64,000 nucleotides of DNA from Amoebidium appalachense (lineage: Eukaryota > Ichthyosporea). Where the stretch lies: NCBI GenBank assembly GCA_963693365.1, contig CAVNZM010000002.1:15066001-15130000 (forward strand), read 5' to 3'. This document shows positions 26,431-44,835 of the stretch, piece after piece (the stretch's first letter is position 1; the number at the start of each line of letters is the position of its first letter). The notes beneath the pieces are model-generated. The model worked only from the letters and a program-made list of their open reading frames with translations. It searched no databases and had not been told where the DNA came from. The translations under genes and the position numbers were made by a program.

Positions 26431-27305
26431 CCCTCCGCCCCTGCGCACTCATTTTTCTTTTCTCCCTATGTGGAAACCTATTCTGCTCACCGATTTATGG
26501 CCAGAATTTTTTACACATGCTGCTCGATCCGAAGTCCTCTCCACCACTTTGCATGCCCACCTCTTTCACATTTTTCTTATTCTGGCATGCCTACAGATTT
26601 TCCGGAGGAGGCAACTTCGCAAATCCTGAGGGCGGTACGCAGCGGTGCACGTCGGAACATGGCCCGAGTGTCGGGAGAGAAGCATGCCAAGATCGCATTC
26701 CAGATCGGATTCCACCACAAGGTCGATCTGGCCAGCCAATGGCTGAACGGATTGGTCGAGGGTCACGTGACAAAGGAGGATTTCTTTAGATTACTTCTCC
26801 CGATTATTGAGATCGATCACAGCTATGAATTGGAACATGGTCGTGTGCGATCTGAAACACCTTTAGATGTTGGGCGAAGCCTTCTGGTGAATTTCACCGA
26901 ATAAATCCAGTCAAAAGAAAAAAATTTCAACCGTCGGGTCGCCGAAAGTGCGATCGACATCAGTGTGGATCTCCAGTGCCCGCCGGATTTTTCCGACGAG
27001 TACATATTCGGGTGCGGCTTGGCGCGGAAATGTGGAAGAATTGGCTAGAGCGACCGATGATTTGGACAGTGGCGAAGGTTTCGAGATTGGGCAACTCGTG
27101 CTTTCCAGTTTGGTGTCGGGGGTCCTACAGATCGCGTCTGAAACTGGCCCGATCCCAGCGAAATTCTTCCCGATGGAGATGTGGGAGAGGGTAAATTTCT
27201 CGGAAACAATGTGGCCGGAGGAGAAGGAGAGGTTTGGGGAGATGGCAAAGGCGCAAGCAACTGGCGCAGGTGGATGTCACGTGGTCCGTTGATAAGATTG
27301 CGTGA

Positions 27306-27778
<473 letters not shown>

Positions 27779-28076
27779 GTTACCCCTCACCGCCCAACGG
27801 AGAAAACAATAGGATGAATACCGTATAATACCAGTTGCTGGTTCAATCCCCTCTTCTTTGCATCATCGATTGCACACATACTGGTTAGCATCCATGTGCA
27901 CACACACATGATTTGGTCTCTCACTCTCAAGCGTGTTCGTGTGCACATGATGTACATGTTGACAAACAAACAACTATCCACTCGAACACACCAGTCATAT
28001 AAGCACGTGAGATTTGCATACATGCACACGCACACCCATACACACACACATGACACTGCACGCACACAGACGACAG

Positions 28077-28179
<103 letters not shown>

Positions 28180-28215
28180 TACACACACACGCACAAACAA
28201 ACGTACACAAACACG

Positions 28216-28327
<112 letters not shown>

Positions 28328-28902
28328 CACACAAACAGAAAACTTCTCGTGCCCTTCCACCGCATTCGAAGTGGGTGTGAGACGTCAGCCGCAGTCAATT
28401 CCATCATTTCGAATCCTGCAGTTAGCCCTGCGCTGCTTATCGATCTTTGCAGGACGTTTGGAAACGGTACGTCATACCGCCTGCCATATGCCATGAACAG
28501 TTGCCCAAAGTGCCACAAATGGCTAGGGTACTCTTCATTCCTCAAGGAGCGTATTCGGCCCCGGATCAAACAATCGAATGGGGACTGCGGTGTTGATATT
28601 TCCATTCCGCATCTCGCGATTACGTGGGAGTCGATTGAGCATGCATATGTGCCTGACTGTGATCGGGAGGCGGTTTGGAATTCTGTGAGCGAATCAACCT
28701 GTTTTTGGTTGAGGAGGATGAGAAGAAACTGACCATTGTCGGTGCACCCTCGGTCGTCCAAAGCGTTGCACGTCTGATTTGTTGGAAGGGGACATGGGAA
28801 CACTCCCCTGTAATTTCGGGATTTTTGGATGTGCATAAGGTTGGCGGAAATATGCTGGTTGTGTGCAAGAGGAGTCCTAAAGCTGTGGTCAAAGAGACAT
28901 GA

Positions 28903-29971
28903 AGGTTTTCTCCTTTAGCGAATGGTGATGGTAAGCGAATAGGCAAATTTCGCGCGGCTTTCAAGGTAGTTCTTGTCTTTGCATTCGATCTGAGACTCTC
29001 TCTTGCCCTGTGTCTAGTTCATTAGCGTGTGTATACATGTCATTAGTTCATCGTGGTGTGTGTATACAACATGTTTGTCTATGGGTGTTTGTATGGGTGT
29101 GTACCCGCACGCGTGCACACGGCGTGTGTGTGCTGATCAAGATCGGTCATTTTTGAGTCTGTCTTTCTCTTTCTTCTTGGTCCTTTTTTTCTTACTCTCT
29201 ACCTTAAGCTTGCGAACATTGCCTTCTTGGGGGTTTTGGGGGGGGGGGAGGGGGGGGGGGGTCTTACTGCTATATTTAGTGGCTGCAATATGTGAGTGAA
29301 GTATTTGTCGAGCAATGGAACATGTTGATAGGGCTGGGGTAGGCATAATACAACCATGTCTCGTTGTGCCTGTTTATCTTTCCTTGTTGATAGGCTCTTT
29401 GATACTATTACTAACAGATAACTTTTTGTTTGTCTGGACTCTCAGCCGAGTTGCAAAGAACAATAGTTTTATATCTGAACCTTGCCTGGGCAGGGGATTA
29501 GAACCATTCGCAACTAAAACATCTGCGGAATGGCGCAAACTGTCGCCCAATCACTGCTCTGCCTTCCACATTTCCTACCGCTCTGCCCGACCCACGGCTG
29601 CATCTCAAAGGCTGTGCAGCAAACTCACTAGGTCAGGTGTGTTACAACTTAATTTTTCAAGTGTATCTCGTTGGATATCCGGTGTGACTGTGAAGCTATC
29701 TCAGAAACTGGTATAGTATAATTATGGTTGATTGCCCATATAGATAGGAAAACATGGGTTCTCCAAATATTTTGACTAAGAAATAAGCGAGGGATCCCTA
29801 TGTTGCTTATATACAATTTGCATTTCCCTTCATTTGCTATAATTAGCACATTAAATGCCAAAATTAGTATATAGGAGGCTTTGGATTAAAGCCTATTTTC
29901 TATTCATAGTTTGGACTTTATTTGAGTGAAAACGAGCTTGGACTTTGGCTGGCATGGGAAGGGCCCAACCA
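28903..29971 (+). other. 3' flank of copy 3 with a small inverted repeat A piece
   Basis: 28903-29640 matches the 3' flanks of copies 1 and 2. At about 29661-29704 the words GTATCTCGTTGGATATCCGG and GAAGCTATCTCAG are the reverse complement of repeat A near 7230-7265. No coding exon is seen from here to 31350. Confidence 0.55.
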
Positions 29972-30382
29972 CATCGGCAGAGTCCACTTGCTCCGAGCAG
30001 AATTGTTCTGCTAAAAGCAGAAATATTCTGCTAAAAGCAGAATTATTCTGCAAAGGGAGAATTACTCCGCAAAAGGCAGAGTCATTCTGCTTTTAGCAAA
30101 TCGATCTCTGCTTCACTAGCAGAATCATTCTGCTTTTAGCAGAATTATTCCATATAAAACAGAATTATGCTGCTCGCAGCAGCAGAACTTGAAACTTGCT
30201 TTAGCAGATTAAAGCGGCTTCTTTTACATAGCGTAATTATTCTGCTGTTGTAATAACAGAATGATTCTGCTGTTAGCGCAGAATTATTCTGCTTTTGCTG
30301 AATAGTTCTGCTTTTAGTGCTTTTAGCAGAACAGTTCTGCTTTTGCAGAATAATTCTGCTCAGAGCAAGTTGACCGCCGATG
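29972..30382. mobile_element. Palindrome-rich foldback element
   Basis: About 410 bp with inverted ends: CATCGGC..ACTTGCTC.GAGCAGAAT at the left and its near complement, ATTCTGCTCAGAGCAAGT..GCCGATG, at the right. The interior is made almost entirely of AGCAGAATnATTCTGC-type palindromes in both orientations. It has no open frame. The layout resembles foldback or MITE-type elements. I found no clear target-site duplication, so mobility is inference. Confidence 0.65.
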
Positions 30383-30506
30383 TATAGAAAACTAAAAAAA
30401 AAAAAAAAAAAAAAAAAAGGTAGGAATGAAAAGTAGGAATATGTGGTTGGCTAGAATTTGATTAGGGATCTGAAACTGATTGATTTGAGGAGCCGCTTTG
30501 GCCAAG

Positions 30507-30553
<47 letters not shown>

Positions 30554-30609
30554 GGGGAGGGGGGTTGGGGGAGGGGGGGGGGAGAGAGGGAGAGAGAGAG
30601 AGAGAGGAA
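30383..30609. repeat. A run, poly-G and GA-rich tract
   Basis: An A run at about 30393-30418 is followed by unique sequence and then poly-G at about 30509-30552, ending in GGGGAGG and GAGAGA sequence. The bases TTTGGCCAAGCGG before the poly-G resemble a tRNA A-box but have no partner arm. Confidence 0.8.
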
Positions 30610-30610
30610 T

Positions 30611-30862
30611 GCTGGAGGTCTGTGCCGTCACGCCTAAGCGTGAGTCCTGTCCTACCCATGGGCCGACACGCCCAAGCGTGTGTGTCCTATGGCGTATGCT
30701 GGATGTCTGTGGGCCGTCACATGCCTTAGCGTGAGTCCTACCCATGGCCTGACACGCCTAAGCGTGTATCCTATGGCGTGTGCTGGAGGTCTGTGGGCCG
30801 TCACGCGCCTAAGCGTGAGTCCTACCCATGGGCGGACACGCCTAAGCGTGTGTCCTGTGGCG
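30611..30862. repeat. Three-unit tandem repeat carrying hairpin motifs
   Basis: Three units of about 85-90 bp start at GCTGGAGGTCTGTG-like words (about 30611, 30698, 30782). Each carries two copies of a CACGCCTAAGCGTG-like palindrome (for example 30629-30642), six in all, separated by GAGTCCTACCCATGG or TGTCCTATGGCG. The stem CACGC/GCGTG has a four-base loop. It lies 0.5 kb upstream of the hydrolase start; function unknown. Confidence 0.8.
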
Positions 30863-31068
30863 ATCCATATGTTTTTCCACACACGTGCACAGCTGCTACA
30901 AAGTGGCGACGGCATGCATCATGCATGCACGCTGAGACGGATCTGAGGCTGTCTTGTACAATTGTCCTTCGCGGTTTTTTTCTTTTTGGTTTCCTATGAT
31001 GTTTGTTGTCCTTGCCTCGAGGATGAGTAGTCAGTGCGCTGTTCAACAGTCAGGGTTGGCCGGGGAGC

Positions 31069-31070
<2 letters not shown>

Positions 31071-31111
<41 letters not shown>

Positions 31112-31165
31112 ACCTGGGGATCGAACGGGGGACCTCATACTCTGCAACTGGCCGGTGGCACCAGA
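31071..31165 (-). repeat. tRNA-like retrosequence with B-box and terminal T run
   Basis: Read on the - strand: GGCCAGTTGCAGAG (A-box-like), then GTTCGATCCCC (B-box, 31126 to 31116), then about 35 T's (31105-31071), as in a Pol III unit. The arms do not pair into a cloverleaf (the putative T-stem halves are both C-rich) and box spacing is short, so it is not a functional tRNA. A degenerate tRNA gene or tRNA-derived SINE fragment is the best reading. Confidence 0.4.
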
Positions 31166-31356
31166 GGACGAGGGGGTAGTGATGCTACCGAAAATGCAGG
31201 GTGCTGCTAAAAATAAAAACTTAAAATAGATTTTTTCTTGACGACCGTGTCGCTCACGCACACCCGAGCTGCAGCTGCAGGCTGTAGCTCCTGCATGCGC
31301 ACCAAACAGAACGAAGCACCACACGTTACACACACGCCGCAAGTTTAGCCAACACC

Positions 31357-32445
31357 ATGTCTCACCTCACCTTGACACCCACCTCTGGCTGGGCACTTGC
31401 TTTTTCTCTACTTACGGGTGTGACGCTATACCTCCGCTATCGAGCAACCCCGACCTCAGTAGACCAATGCAAACCAACCTACCCCGATCTCACCTCGCGC
31501 GAAAAAACACTAACGTGTTTGCGTAGCGGGCAGAGCCACGTGTTGTCATGGGCTGAATACGGCCCAGAAACCGGAAACCCCATTCTCTTCTTCCACGGGC
31601 TACCTGGGAGCCGCGTAATCCCAGTGCCGCAACTTAAAGACCTCTGCGAGAAAGCCAATGTTCGTGTTATTTCAGTGGAAGCACCGGGCATAGGAAAAGC
31701 GGGGTTTTTGCTTGAGAAGGGGGACAACCCCATCACCATCCAAAACGCGGCCATCTCTGAAGTTCTATTACCTTATCTGGGCATTGAAGGACCCATCCCG
31801 GTCGTGGGGTACTCGCTCGGAGGACCCCGTGCGGTTGGTTTTTTGCATGCACACCCTAGCAGAGTGTCATCTCTTTTCCTCATTGCAACGGCCGGCTTTT
31901 CTTCTTCCATTCCACCGAAATCCGTCGAGGTTATGTGTCCAGAAAACGCTATTGCCTTTACCATTTGTAGACACTTTCCCTCCTTTCTCCGAGTGATGTG
32001 GTCCGCGATTGCATCACATCTAGTGCAAGCGGAGAACTATGTGTATAACTTTTCTCAAAGCACGCTCGAGGTAGACAAAAAACACATTGCAAACGCGGAA
32101 GTGAAAGGTTTATGGGTGACTACTGCAAACGAATGTTTCCGGCAGGGAATTCAGGGAATGCTCGAATATGTGCTTGCAGCATTCGGGAAAGACGAGCCAT
32201 GTGGGTGGGGGTTTGATGTAAGAGAGGCAGGGGCACATCCTGTCAACATCACTCTTTACCACGGAAAGAAAGACGCTATATCACCTTCGTATATGTCTGT
32301 TGGATTGGCGGCTGTCTTACAACAGAAACGAAGCACGGAGTGGGACAATGTCTCGGTGGTCTTGCTCGAGGAAGAGGGTCACTTCAGTGGTTTGGATGTT
32401 GCTCTGGGCTTGACGGTCAAACAGGTTGGAGGGAGCTTGAAGTAG
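31357..32445 (+). CDS. Alpha/beta hydrolase, N-terminally membrane anchored
   Basis: A single uninterrupted frame of 362 aa. Residues 11-27 are hydrophobic (GWALAFSLLTGVTLYLRY) and probably form a signal anchor. The alpha/beta hydrolase landmarks are in order: FFHGLPGSR oxyanion loop (78-86), nucleophile elbow GYSLGG (151-156, Ser153), acid near strand 7 in HGKKDAISP (Asp306) and base in EEEGHFSG (His342). The complete Ser-Asp-His triad and normal length point to an active esterase, lipase or epoxide-hydrolase-like enzyme; the substrate cannot be told. The ATG at 31357 is the first of the frame and gives the hydrophobic N-terminus. It is the only intronless gene here, sits just after a cluster of repeat elements, and could be a retrocopy or transferred gene. 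Confidence 0.88.
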   Translation: MSHLTLTPTSGWALAFSLLTGVTLYLRYRATPTSVDQCKPTYPDLTSREKTLTCLRSGQSHVLSWAEYGPETGNPILFFHGLPGSRVIPVPQLKDLCEKANVRVISVEAPGIGKAGFLLEKGDNPITIQNAAISEVLLPYLGIEGPIPVVGYSLGGPRAVGFLHAHPSRVSSLFLIATAGFSSSIPPKSVEVMCPENAIAFTICRHFPSFLRVMWSAIASHLVQAENYVYNFSQSTLEVDKKHIANAEVKGLWVTTANECFRQGIQGMLEYVLAAFGKDEPCGWGFDVREAGAHPVNITLYHGKKDAISPSYMSVGLAAVLQQKRSTEWDNVSVVLLEEEGHFSGLDVALGLTVKQVGGSLK

Positions 32446-33814
32446 TTGCGGTGAAGGTGTCTTTTTTTTGCTCTAGGGAGTGCATGGGGAGTGTGCGGTT
32501 GTAATGGCTGTGCTGGCACTATGAAAGCGCAAAACTATCGTAAGTCTCTAATCTCTGCCGGACGGGAAGTGGTGGTGCAAAGACCAGACTGGCTGGGCCT
32601 AGTCTTGCTAGATCATTTTATGTCATTTTTGATAAATGCTTATGTCCTTAACAAGTAACGTCGTATTTACATATGGCTGGAGGTTCACAGGATCTCTCGC
32701 ATGCTTGCAGTTTTGCAGCAAAGTTTAGCAAGGGATAAAAAGAGATCACTCACTAATAAACTACCGAAAAAACTGTGGAAATTGGTTGGCCGTTCGAGTA
32801 CCTGTGTTACGGTATACCTGTGTGCTTATACGTGTATGTGTGCACACCTTCGTTTATGATGCCGTCAAGTGCTTAACACATATAGGACACCTCCACCTCC
32901 AGCTCCACATGTATATAAAACTTCACACGCAAACCCACTCATGATGCATTCACTCATACGGTTCTCCAAGCACAGCACGCACGCACACGCGCACACATGA
33001 ACATAGACCAAAGCTTCACATATTCACGGAAGGTCATGCGGCTTACGATAAGACATGGGTAATGTAATTCTGCCCCAACGTTAACTGCAACTGAGTTTTA
33101 TCTGGCACTCAGCTTGTAATCTTGAGCGGTCAGTTGTCTGCGCAGCTTGTGCCACCTTGCTGGAGGCAACGGTCCAAACGACAAAAACCTGTTACCCTCC
33201 TCTCTAACGGCCGCAACATTTTTGCGATCCACCGTTTTGATTGGCCAAATCTACTTGGCGGCTAAATGTCAAAATCCGATCTGACAACAACCGCTTCAAA
33301 GTCCTAACGAGGTTTTGTGTGTCGAACTGATGTTGTGGTAAAGCAAAGTCAGAAGATTATATAGCTGAGAATAGAAAGAATAAAAGCTGGAAAGGGATAG
33401 AAGTAGCAGTATAGCACTTATATTTTATGTTTTTCGATTTAATTTGCTGATCCTCTTAGCCTGTTAGTTATGCATATTTGTATACAACACAGCGTTTTTT
33501 CCAACTTGGCCGAAGGGACTGACAGACGCTATTGTTCCCGCGCCAACCTACATATACGCTCGCTCATTCCGCCCATAAAACCCCGCTCGCACACACACAC
33601 AAGCACGCACGCACGCACGCATGTCCACGCGCACACACAGGACGCGTTATACACATACATACCAACTGCTGTTTTCACAAGCCAACACCAAATTATCACT
33701 TCGACGAAATAAGCGGAAGGCCGCTATAAATTTCCTTCCACATTTATCACACCTTTGAAAGGCACTTTACAAAATAATGCACACATGTAGATGTGACGTG
33801 AGATAGCGGTATAC
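32446..33814 (+). other. Spacer between hydrolase and Dsn1-like gene
   Basis: No coding exon is recognised. A TTTTGATTGGCCAAAT stretch at about 33234-33249 contains an inverted CCAAT box and could be part of the downstream promoter. An ACGC/CA-rich patch lies at 33590-33640. The 3' end of the hydrolase mRNA is not marked by an obvious AATAAA close to the stop. Confidence 0.4.
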
Positions 33815-40667
<6,853 letters not shown>

Positions 40668-41030
40668 CCCCTCTCCCCCCCCCCCCCCCTTCCCCCCCCC
40701 CCTTGGAAAGCATACTCTGATGGCGATGGTGGATGTGTACACATCACTGTGAATACTCAGTGATTTTTGGTGGTAGTGTAGAGCTACATGTGAATATGGC
40801 TGACGGTGAGATCGGCAGAGAAATTAAATATTCTCTGAATAGCGGATTGGAGTGGTTCGTGTTTAGTGGTCCCACCTGAGAGAATGGAGGGGTATCTTTA
40901 TATGTGCTGGTTGGATCTGTTGTTTTTGTGTTTGTCGTTGGCGTTGACCGAACTAGAGCAATGTTAGAAACCCGTGGGTTCAGATTAGTTTGTGAAGGGC
41001 CCATAGGCTGTGTTGGATATTGATATGCTT

Positions 41031-41084
<54 letters not shown>

Positions 41085-41978
41085 AAAGAACACACATGCT
41101 CGAATTGTGGGCCATGGTGCTATGAACTATCTCGGTCTCTTCCAGGGTTTTTACCTGGGCATACCATCTACTTTCTTTGCTTGTATCTTTTTTTCTCTTT
41201 TTCTTCCTCTTTACTTCTTGCTTGCTTGCTTTTAGTTTATAGTCCTTTAGCGTTTGTTATTGTAACTCTTGGTTAGCGGACTCTTGAAGAAAAAGTACGT
41301 CCACACCGGTGCTATACATATTCTCCGATTTGAGATTCGAATCTCACCGCCAATATTGGTATTTGCAAGATAACCTAAATGCTGCTCTGTCCATCACCAG
41401 GAGTGAAACCTGTAAATAGATGCAGCATTTTCTTAGACGAAACCCCTGCTGGACTGTGCCCCCCCACCCCCCCCACTCCCCAGTTCAACACACACATGCA
41501 GACACCCACACACACACACACACACACACACAAGAAAAAAAAAGGGGGGGGGGGAGGGGGGATAAGGAATGAAAGACAGTTGCTTAAACTTGCTTTGAAT
41601 ACACAACCCCCCACACTCACGTGCACTTGGTTACATACATCTAGGTTTCTTCACATTCACAGTGTTATGGCCATGCCTATCCTGAACAACCGTATTTCCA
41701 GCACAAATCATTGCACACGGTGTTCGTTTTTGTTTTTTGTTTCTTTTTTTCCTGTTTCTTTCCATATACACGTGTCTGTGTGTGATGTGTGCGCGCGTGC
41801 GCACTGTGCATCAGAATGTGCGTGTGTGTATGTGTGTACCTGTGTGTGTGTGTGCGTGCGTGCGTGTGTGTGCGTGTGTGCATGTGCACGCACTGTGCAT
41901 CAGCATGCATGTGTGTGTGCGTGCATGTCTGCGCATGTGAGACCGAGTGTGTGTCACGGTGTGTGTGTGTATGTATGT

Positions 41979-42016
<38 letters not shown>

Positions 42017-42267
42017 GCATTACGGTGTGTGTGTGTGTGTGCGCGAGTGCTTATGTATGCACAAATATTATCACTTTCCCCCATGCATACTGTAGACATC
42101 ATTATGCATGTGAGTGTGAGTATGTGTGCGCACTTGTGTGTATACATTTGTGTGCACTCCTGTGTATATGTGTGTCCGTGTGCGAGTGAATGCCAGTGCT
42201 CACATACACGCAGCCACCTTCGGCACGCCAACGCGAGGATAATGTGCCATGATATTGATCTTTTTTT
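40668..42267. other. Spacer with (CA)n and GT-rich sequence
   Basis: No exon is recognised. CA lies at about 41031-41082 and again near 41507-41532. A palindrome TGAGATTCGAATCTCA sits near 41329. A long GT/GC-alternating stretch covers about 41770-42190 and would favour Z-DNA. Poly-C near 40675-40701 follows the stop of the Dsn1-like gene. Confidence 0.5.
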
Positions 42268-43105
42268 TAGACCATGGGCCCCTTCAGACAGGGCCCTAAC
42301 AATGGACATATAGTGCAAGTGCCATAGACGCAACTAGATAGTCGCTGAGATAGCTTTAGTGGATATCCAACGGATTTACCAAATACGAAAATTCAACTGA
42401 GGCCTATAATTCAATAACTTGATATATAAATTCGGCCGCAGTGGTCAACAGTCGCCGCTTGTCCAGGCCTAGAAGAGTAATCACAGTGCATACAAGACGT
42501 CAGACTTATATATTTTGGAAGTAAATAGCCTAAAGCCGCTAGAGTGATATTGGGATAGCGGCTAAATGCCAGCAAAAGAACAAAACTAGGACGATCTGAA
42601 CTAACATGCTACATCGGCCTAGGTGCTTTCTGTCGAATTAAGTGCCAAAATTTACAGCTACGGTTGCACTGTATGATATTTATGGCTAACTAGACGGTGT
42701 CAGGCCTCCCAAGCAATATCGCGCTTGGGCAAGATCACAATAACCCTACAAACACGAAGGTTTCTTAATATGGAAAGGAATGCTACTCAAGCCAGTGACC
42801 CAAAAGAGCCATGTAGCGATAAGAGCCTTAAAAATAAATCAATAGGATGCTGCGGGATTATTTGATTTCTTTCGTCAGGGCCTGACGTGGGCCAAACTTC
42901 GTTACTGCAGATGTGTGATACCATGACCACTACATGTACATATCTGCAGATCAAAAAATGAAGGAGATATACTCGGACGAACAGAAAGAAGACGGGAAAA
43001 AAGAGCATGTATGGTTACATAAATGGGTGTACGTGCGTGCCTGGTATGGTGGAATAAGAGAGTCAACAGATGGTGGAAAAAGTTGGAGAAAAGGATGCGG
43101 AGTAG
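42268..43105 (+). repeat. Repeat A, orphan copy of the array's 5' flank
   Basis: Collinear with 7165-8040 over most of its length: GACATATAGTGCAAGTGCC, GATATTGGGATAGCGG, GTGGGCCAAACTTCGTTA, ATATCTGCAGATCAAAAA and GAGAAAAGGATGCGG. It lacks the poly-G insertion. No family gene follows it. Confidence 0.75.
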
Positions 43106-43139
43106 TTTAATCGAGGTAAGGTGCAAAGACTTATAGATA

Positions 43140-43232
43140 ATTATGCATGGCGTTTACACGTGTGTATACGAATGTGCACCTGTGTGAACGCGCGCGTGCA
43201 TGTGTGTGTGTTTGTGTGTGTGCGCAGCGCGC

Positions 43233-43289
<57 letters not shown>

Positions 43290-43470
43290 CGCGCGTGTGT
43301 GTGTGCGCGTGCGCACGTGTGTGTGTGTGTGTGTGTGTCCGTGTCTGTGTGTGTGCGTGTGTGGGCAGGGTGTGTGGGTGGGTGTGTACGTGTGTGCGTG
43401 TGTGTGTGTGTGTGCGTGTGTGCGTGTGGGTGTGTGTACATGTGTGCGTGTGCGCGGGCGGATGCATGTC
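43140..43470. repeat. GT-rich tract
   Basis: Alternating GT with GC interruptions and a pure GT run at about 43230-43285. It separates repeat A from the E2F-like cluster at 43522. Confidence 0.9.
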
Positions 43471-43521
43471 CAAAAGACCCAAAAAAGTAGGAAAATCACA
43501 ATGTCAAAAATATTTTATAGA

Positions 43522-43594
43522 CCAATAATTTGTGCGCGATTTCACCGATTAGCCAAATACGGAAATTTTGGCGGGAAGTTTTGGCGCGGGAAAA
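43522..43594 (+). promoter_or_regulatory. CCAAT and double E2F-like site cluster
   Basis: CCAAT (43522-43526), TTTTGGCGGGAA (43566-43577) and TTTTGGCGCGGGAAAA (43579-43594). The last is a near-perfect E2F/DP consensus. The cluster follows an orphan repeat A and precedes the dehydrin-like gene's TATA box by 1.15 kb; which gene it served is unknown. Confidence 0.45.
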
Positions 43595-43714
43595 AAAGGT
43601 TTTATAACTTGAATTAAAAAAGGAGGATTGTGCACTTTATGCATCCCATTCCCATTTGCATACTGCAGATTCTAATTCAGATGGCAGTGCGCTTTGACAA
43701 AATTCATGTACCCC

Positions 43715-43968
43715 TCCCCCCCCCCCCCCCCCTCTCCCCTCCCCCCCCCCCCCCCCCCCCCCACACACACACACCCCTTCTTCGCCAGGACACACCTGTA
43801 CACAGACACACCTCATGGTACATAAGTGTCTTTTATGGCTACAAGGCCCGAGCCACATGCACAATTTATCGTGCCGACTACACAGTGACAGGCAATAATT
43901 ATTAATCCCCCTCCCCCCCCCCCCCCCCCTTTCCCCCCCCCTTCCGCCCCCCACCCTTCCTTCCCCGC

Positions 43969-44061
<93 letters not shown>

Positions 44062-44064
44062 GGG
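43715..44064. repeat. Very long poly-C tracts
   Basis: Poly-C at about 43716-43732 and 43741-43762 (the latter with CA) precede a run of about 90 C's at 43970-44059 ending in GGGGG. This is the longest homopolymer in the window. Confidence 0.95.
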
Positions 44065-44065
44065 G

Positions 44066-44743
44066 CCACCGTATCCCCATCCCATCCAACCACAGACACA
44101 TGCACCCACGTTCACACACACGTGATTAATCACCAAACGTATGCAGCTAGGCAGTGCCACACGACGGTGCAACGCCCACCTATATGCACACGTTCTACGG
44201 CGCACATACACAATCATTTAACACACGATATGCTACTTGAACCTTGTGATATGTCCACTTGTACTACGGTACGTGTGTCCACCCAATAAACTCAGAAAGT
44301 GCATCGAGTTGATATTGCTAGCGCTTACGACGTTGCATCGGACGCCTGCTGAGCCCGGACCATCAGTTCGCTGACAGCTGAGTTGTGGGCGCCTAAATTA
44401 GTGTGGCAGGCGTGTTGACCACTTATAAAGCTTTAGCTCAATGGCGCTGGGAGCCTCACCTTGTGAAATATGCGCAAGTGTTACATCTCGTGTGCACACG
44501 TGACACCTTTGTTTAATACTGGGTGACGTCATGTCACCTGGACGGCTGTGCTGTGCTGGACGTACATACACGATACTACGCGACGCCGTGCTAATGTATC
44601 AGCTTATCCGGGGGTCAACCCGGTTGGTTTTCGTACGCATAACGTGTCCTACATGCATCAGCTTACCGAGGTTTCCAATAATCAGCGTGAGGAGATCACG
44701 ATCACCACTGGGGGGTTGGTTTGCAACTCTGCTGAAGAGAGCG
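44066..44743. other. Upstream region of the dehydrin-like gene
   Basis: Unique, balanced-composition sequence without a convincing exon. A TTATAAAG word near 44423 and a tRNA D-arm-like GCTC..GAGC near 44435 are isolated and do not form complete signals. Confidence 0.4.
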
Positions 44744-44750
44744 TATAAAA
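44744..44750 (+). promoter_or_regulatory. TATA box
   Basis: GCGTATAAAAGGC is a canonical TATA box. It lies about 85 bp before a strong GTAAGT donor (44836), which fits a short noncoding first exon starting near 44775 for the gene at 45476. Confidence 0.6.
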
Positions 44751-44835
44751 GGCATTGCCAGCACCGAGAAATACACAGCTTTTTGACACTTGAGCTCGTC
44801 ACGACTTAAACTTTTCTTGAACCCCCGCACAAACT

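Noticed and set aside
41271-41360. tRNA suggested by GAGATTCGAATCTC
   Set aside because: It is a plain 16-bp palindrome. Acceptor and D-arm partners are missing.
44425-44480. tRNA gene suggested by TAGCTCAATGGC and GCTC..GAGC D-arm
   Set aside because: No anticodon stem pairs and there is no T-arm (TTCRA) at the right distance.
44531-44809. 92-aa open frame on the + strand
   Set aside because: It overlaps the TATA box and presumed transcription start of the dehydrin-like gene. Composition is unremarkable and no domain is seen.
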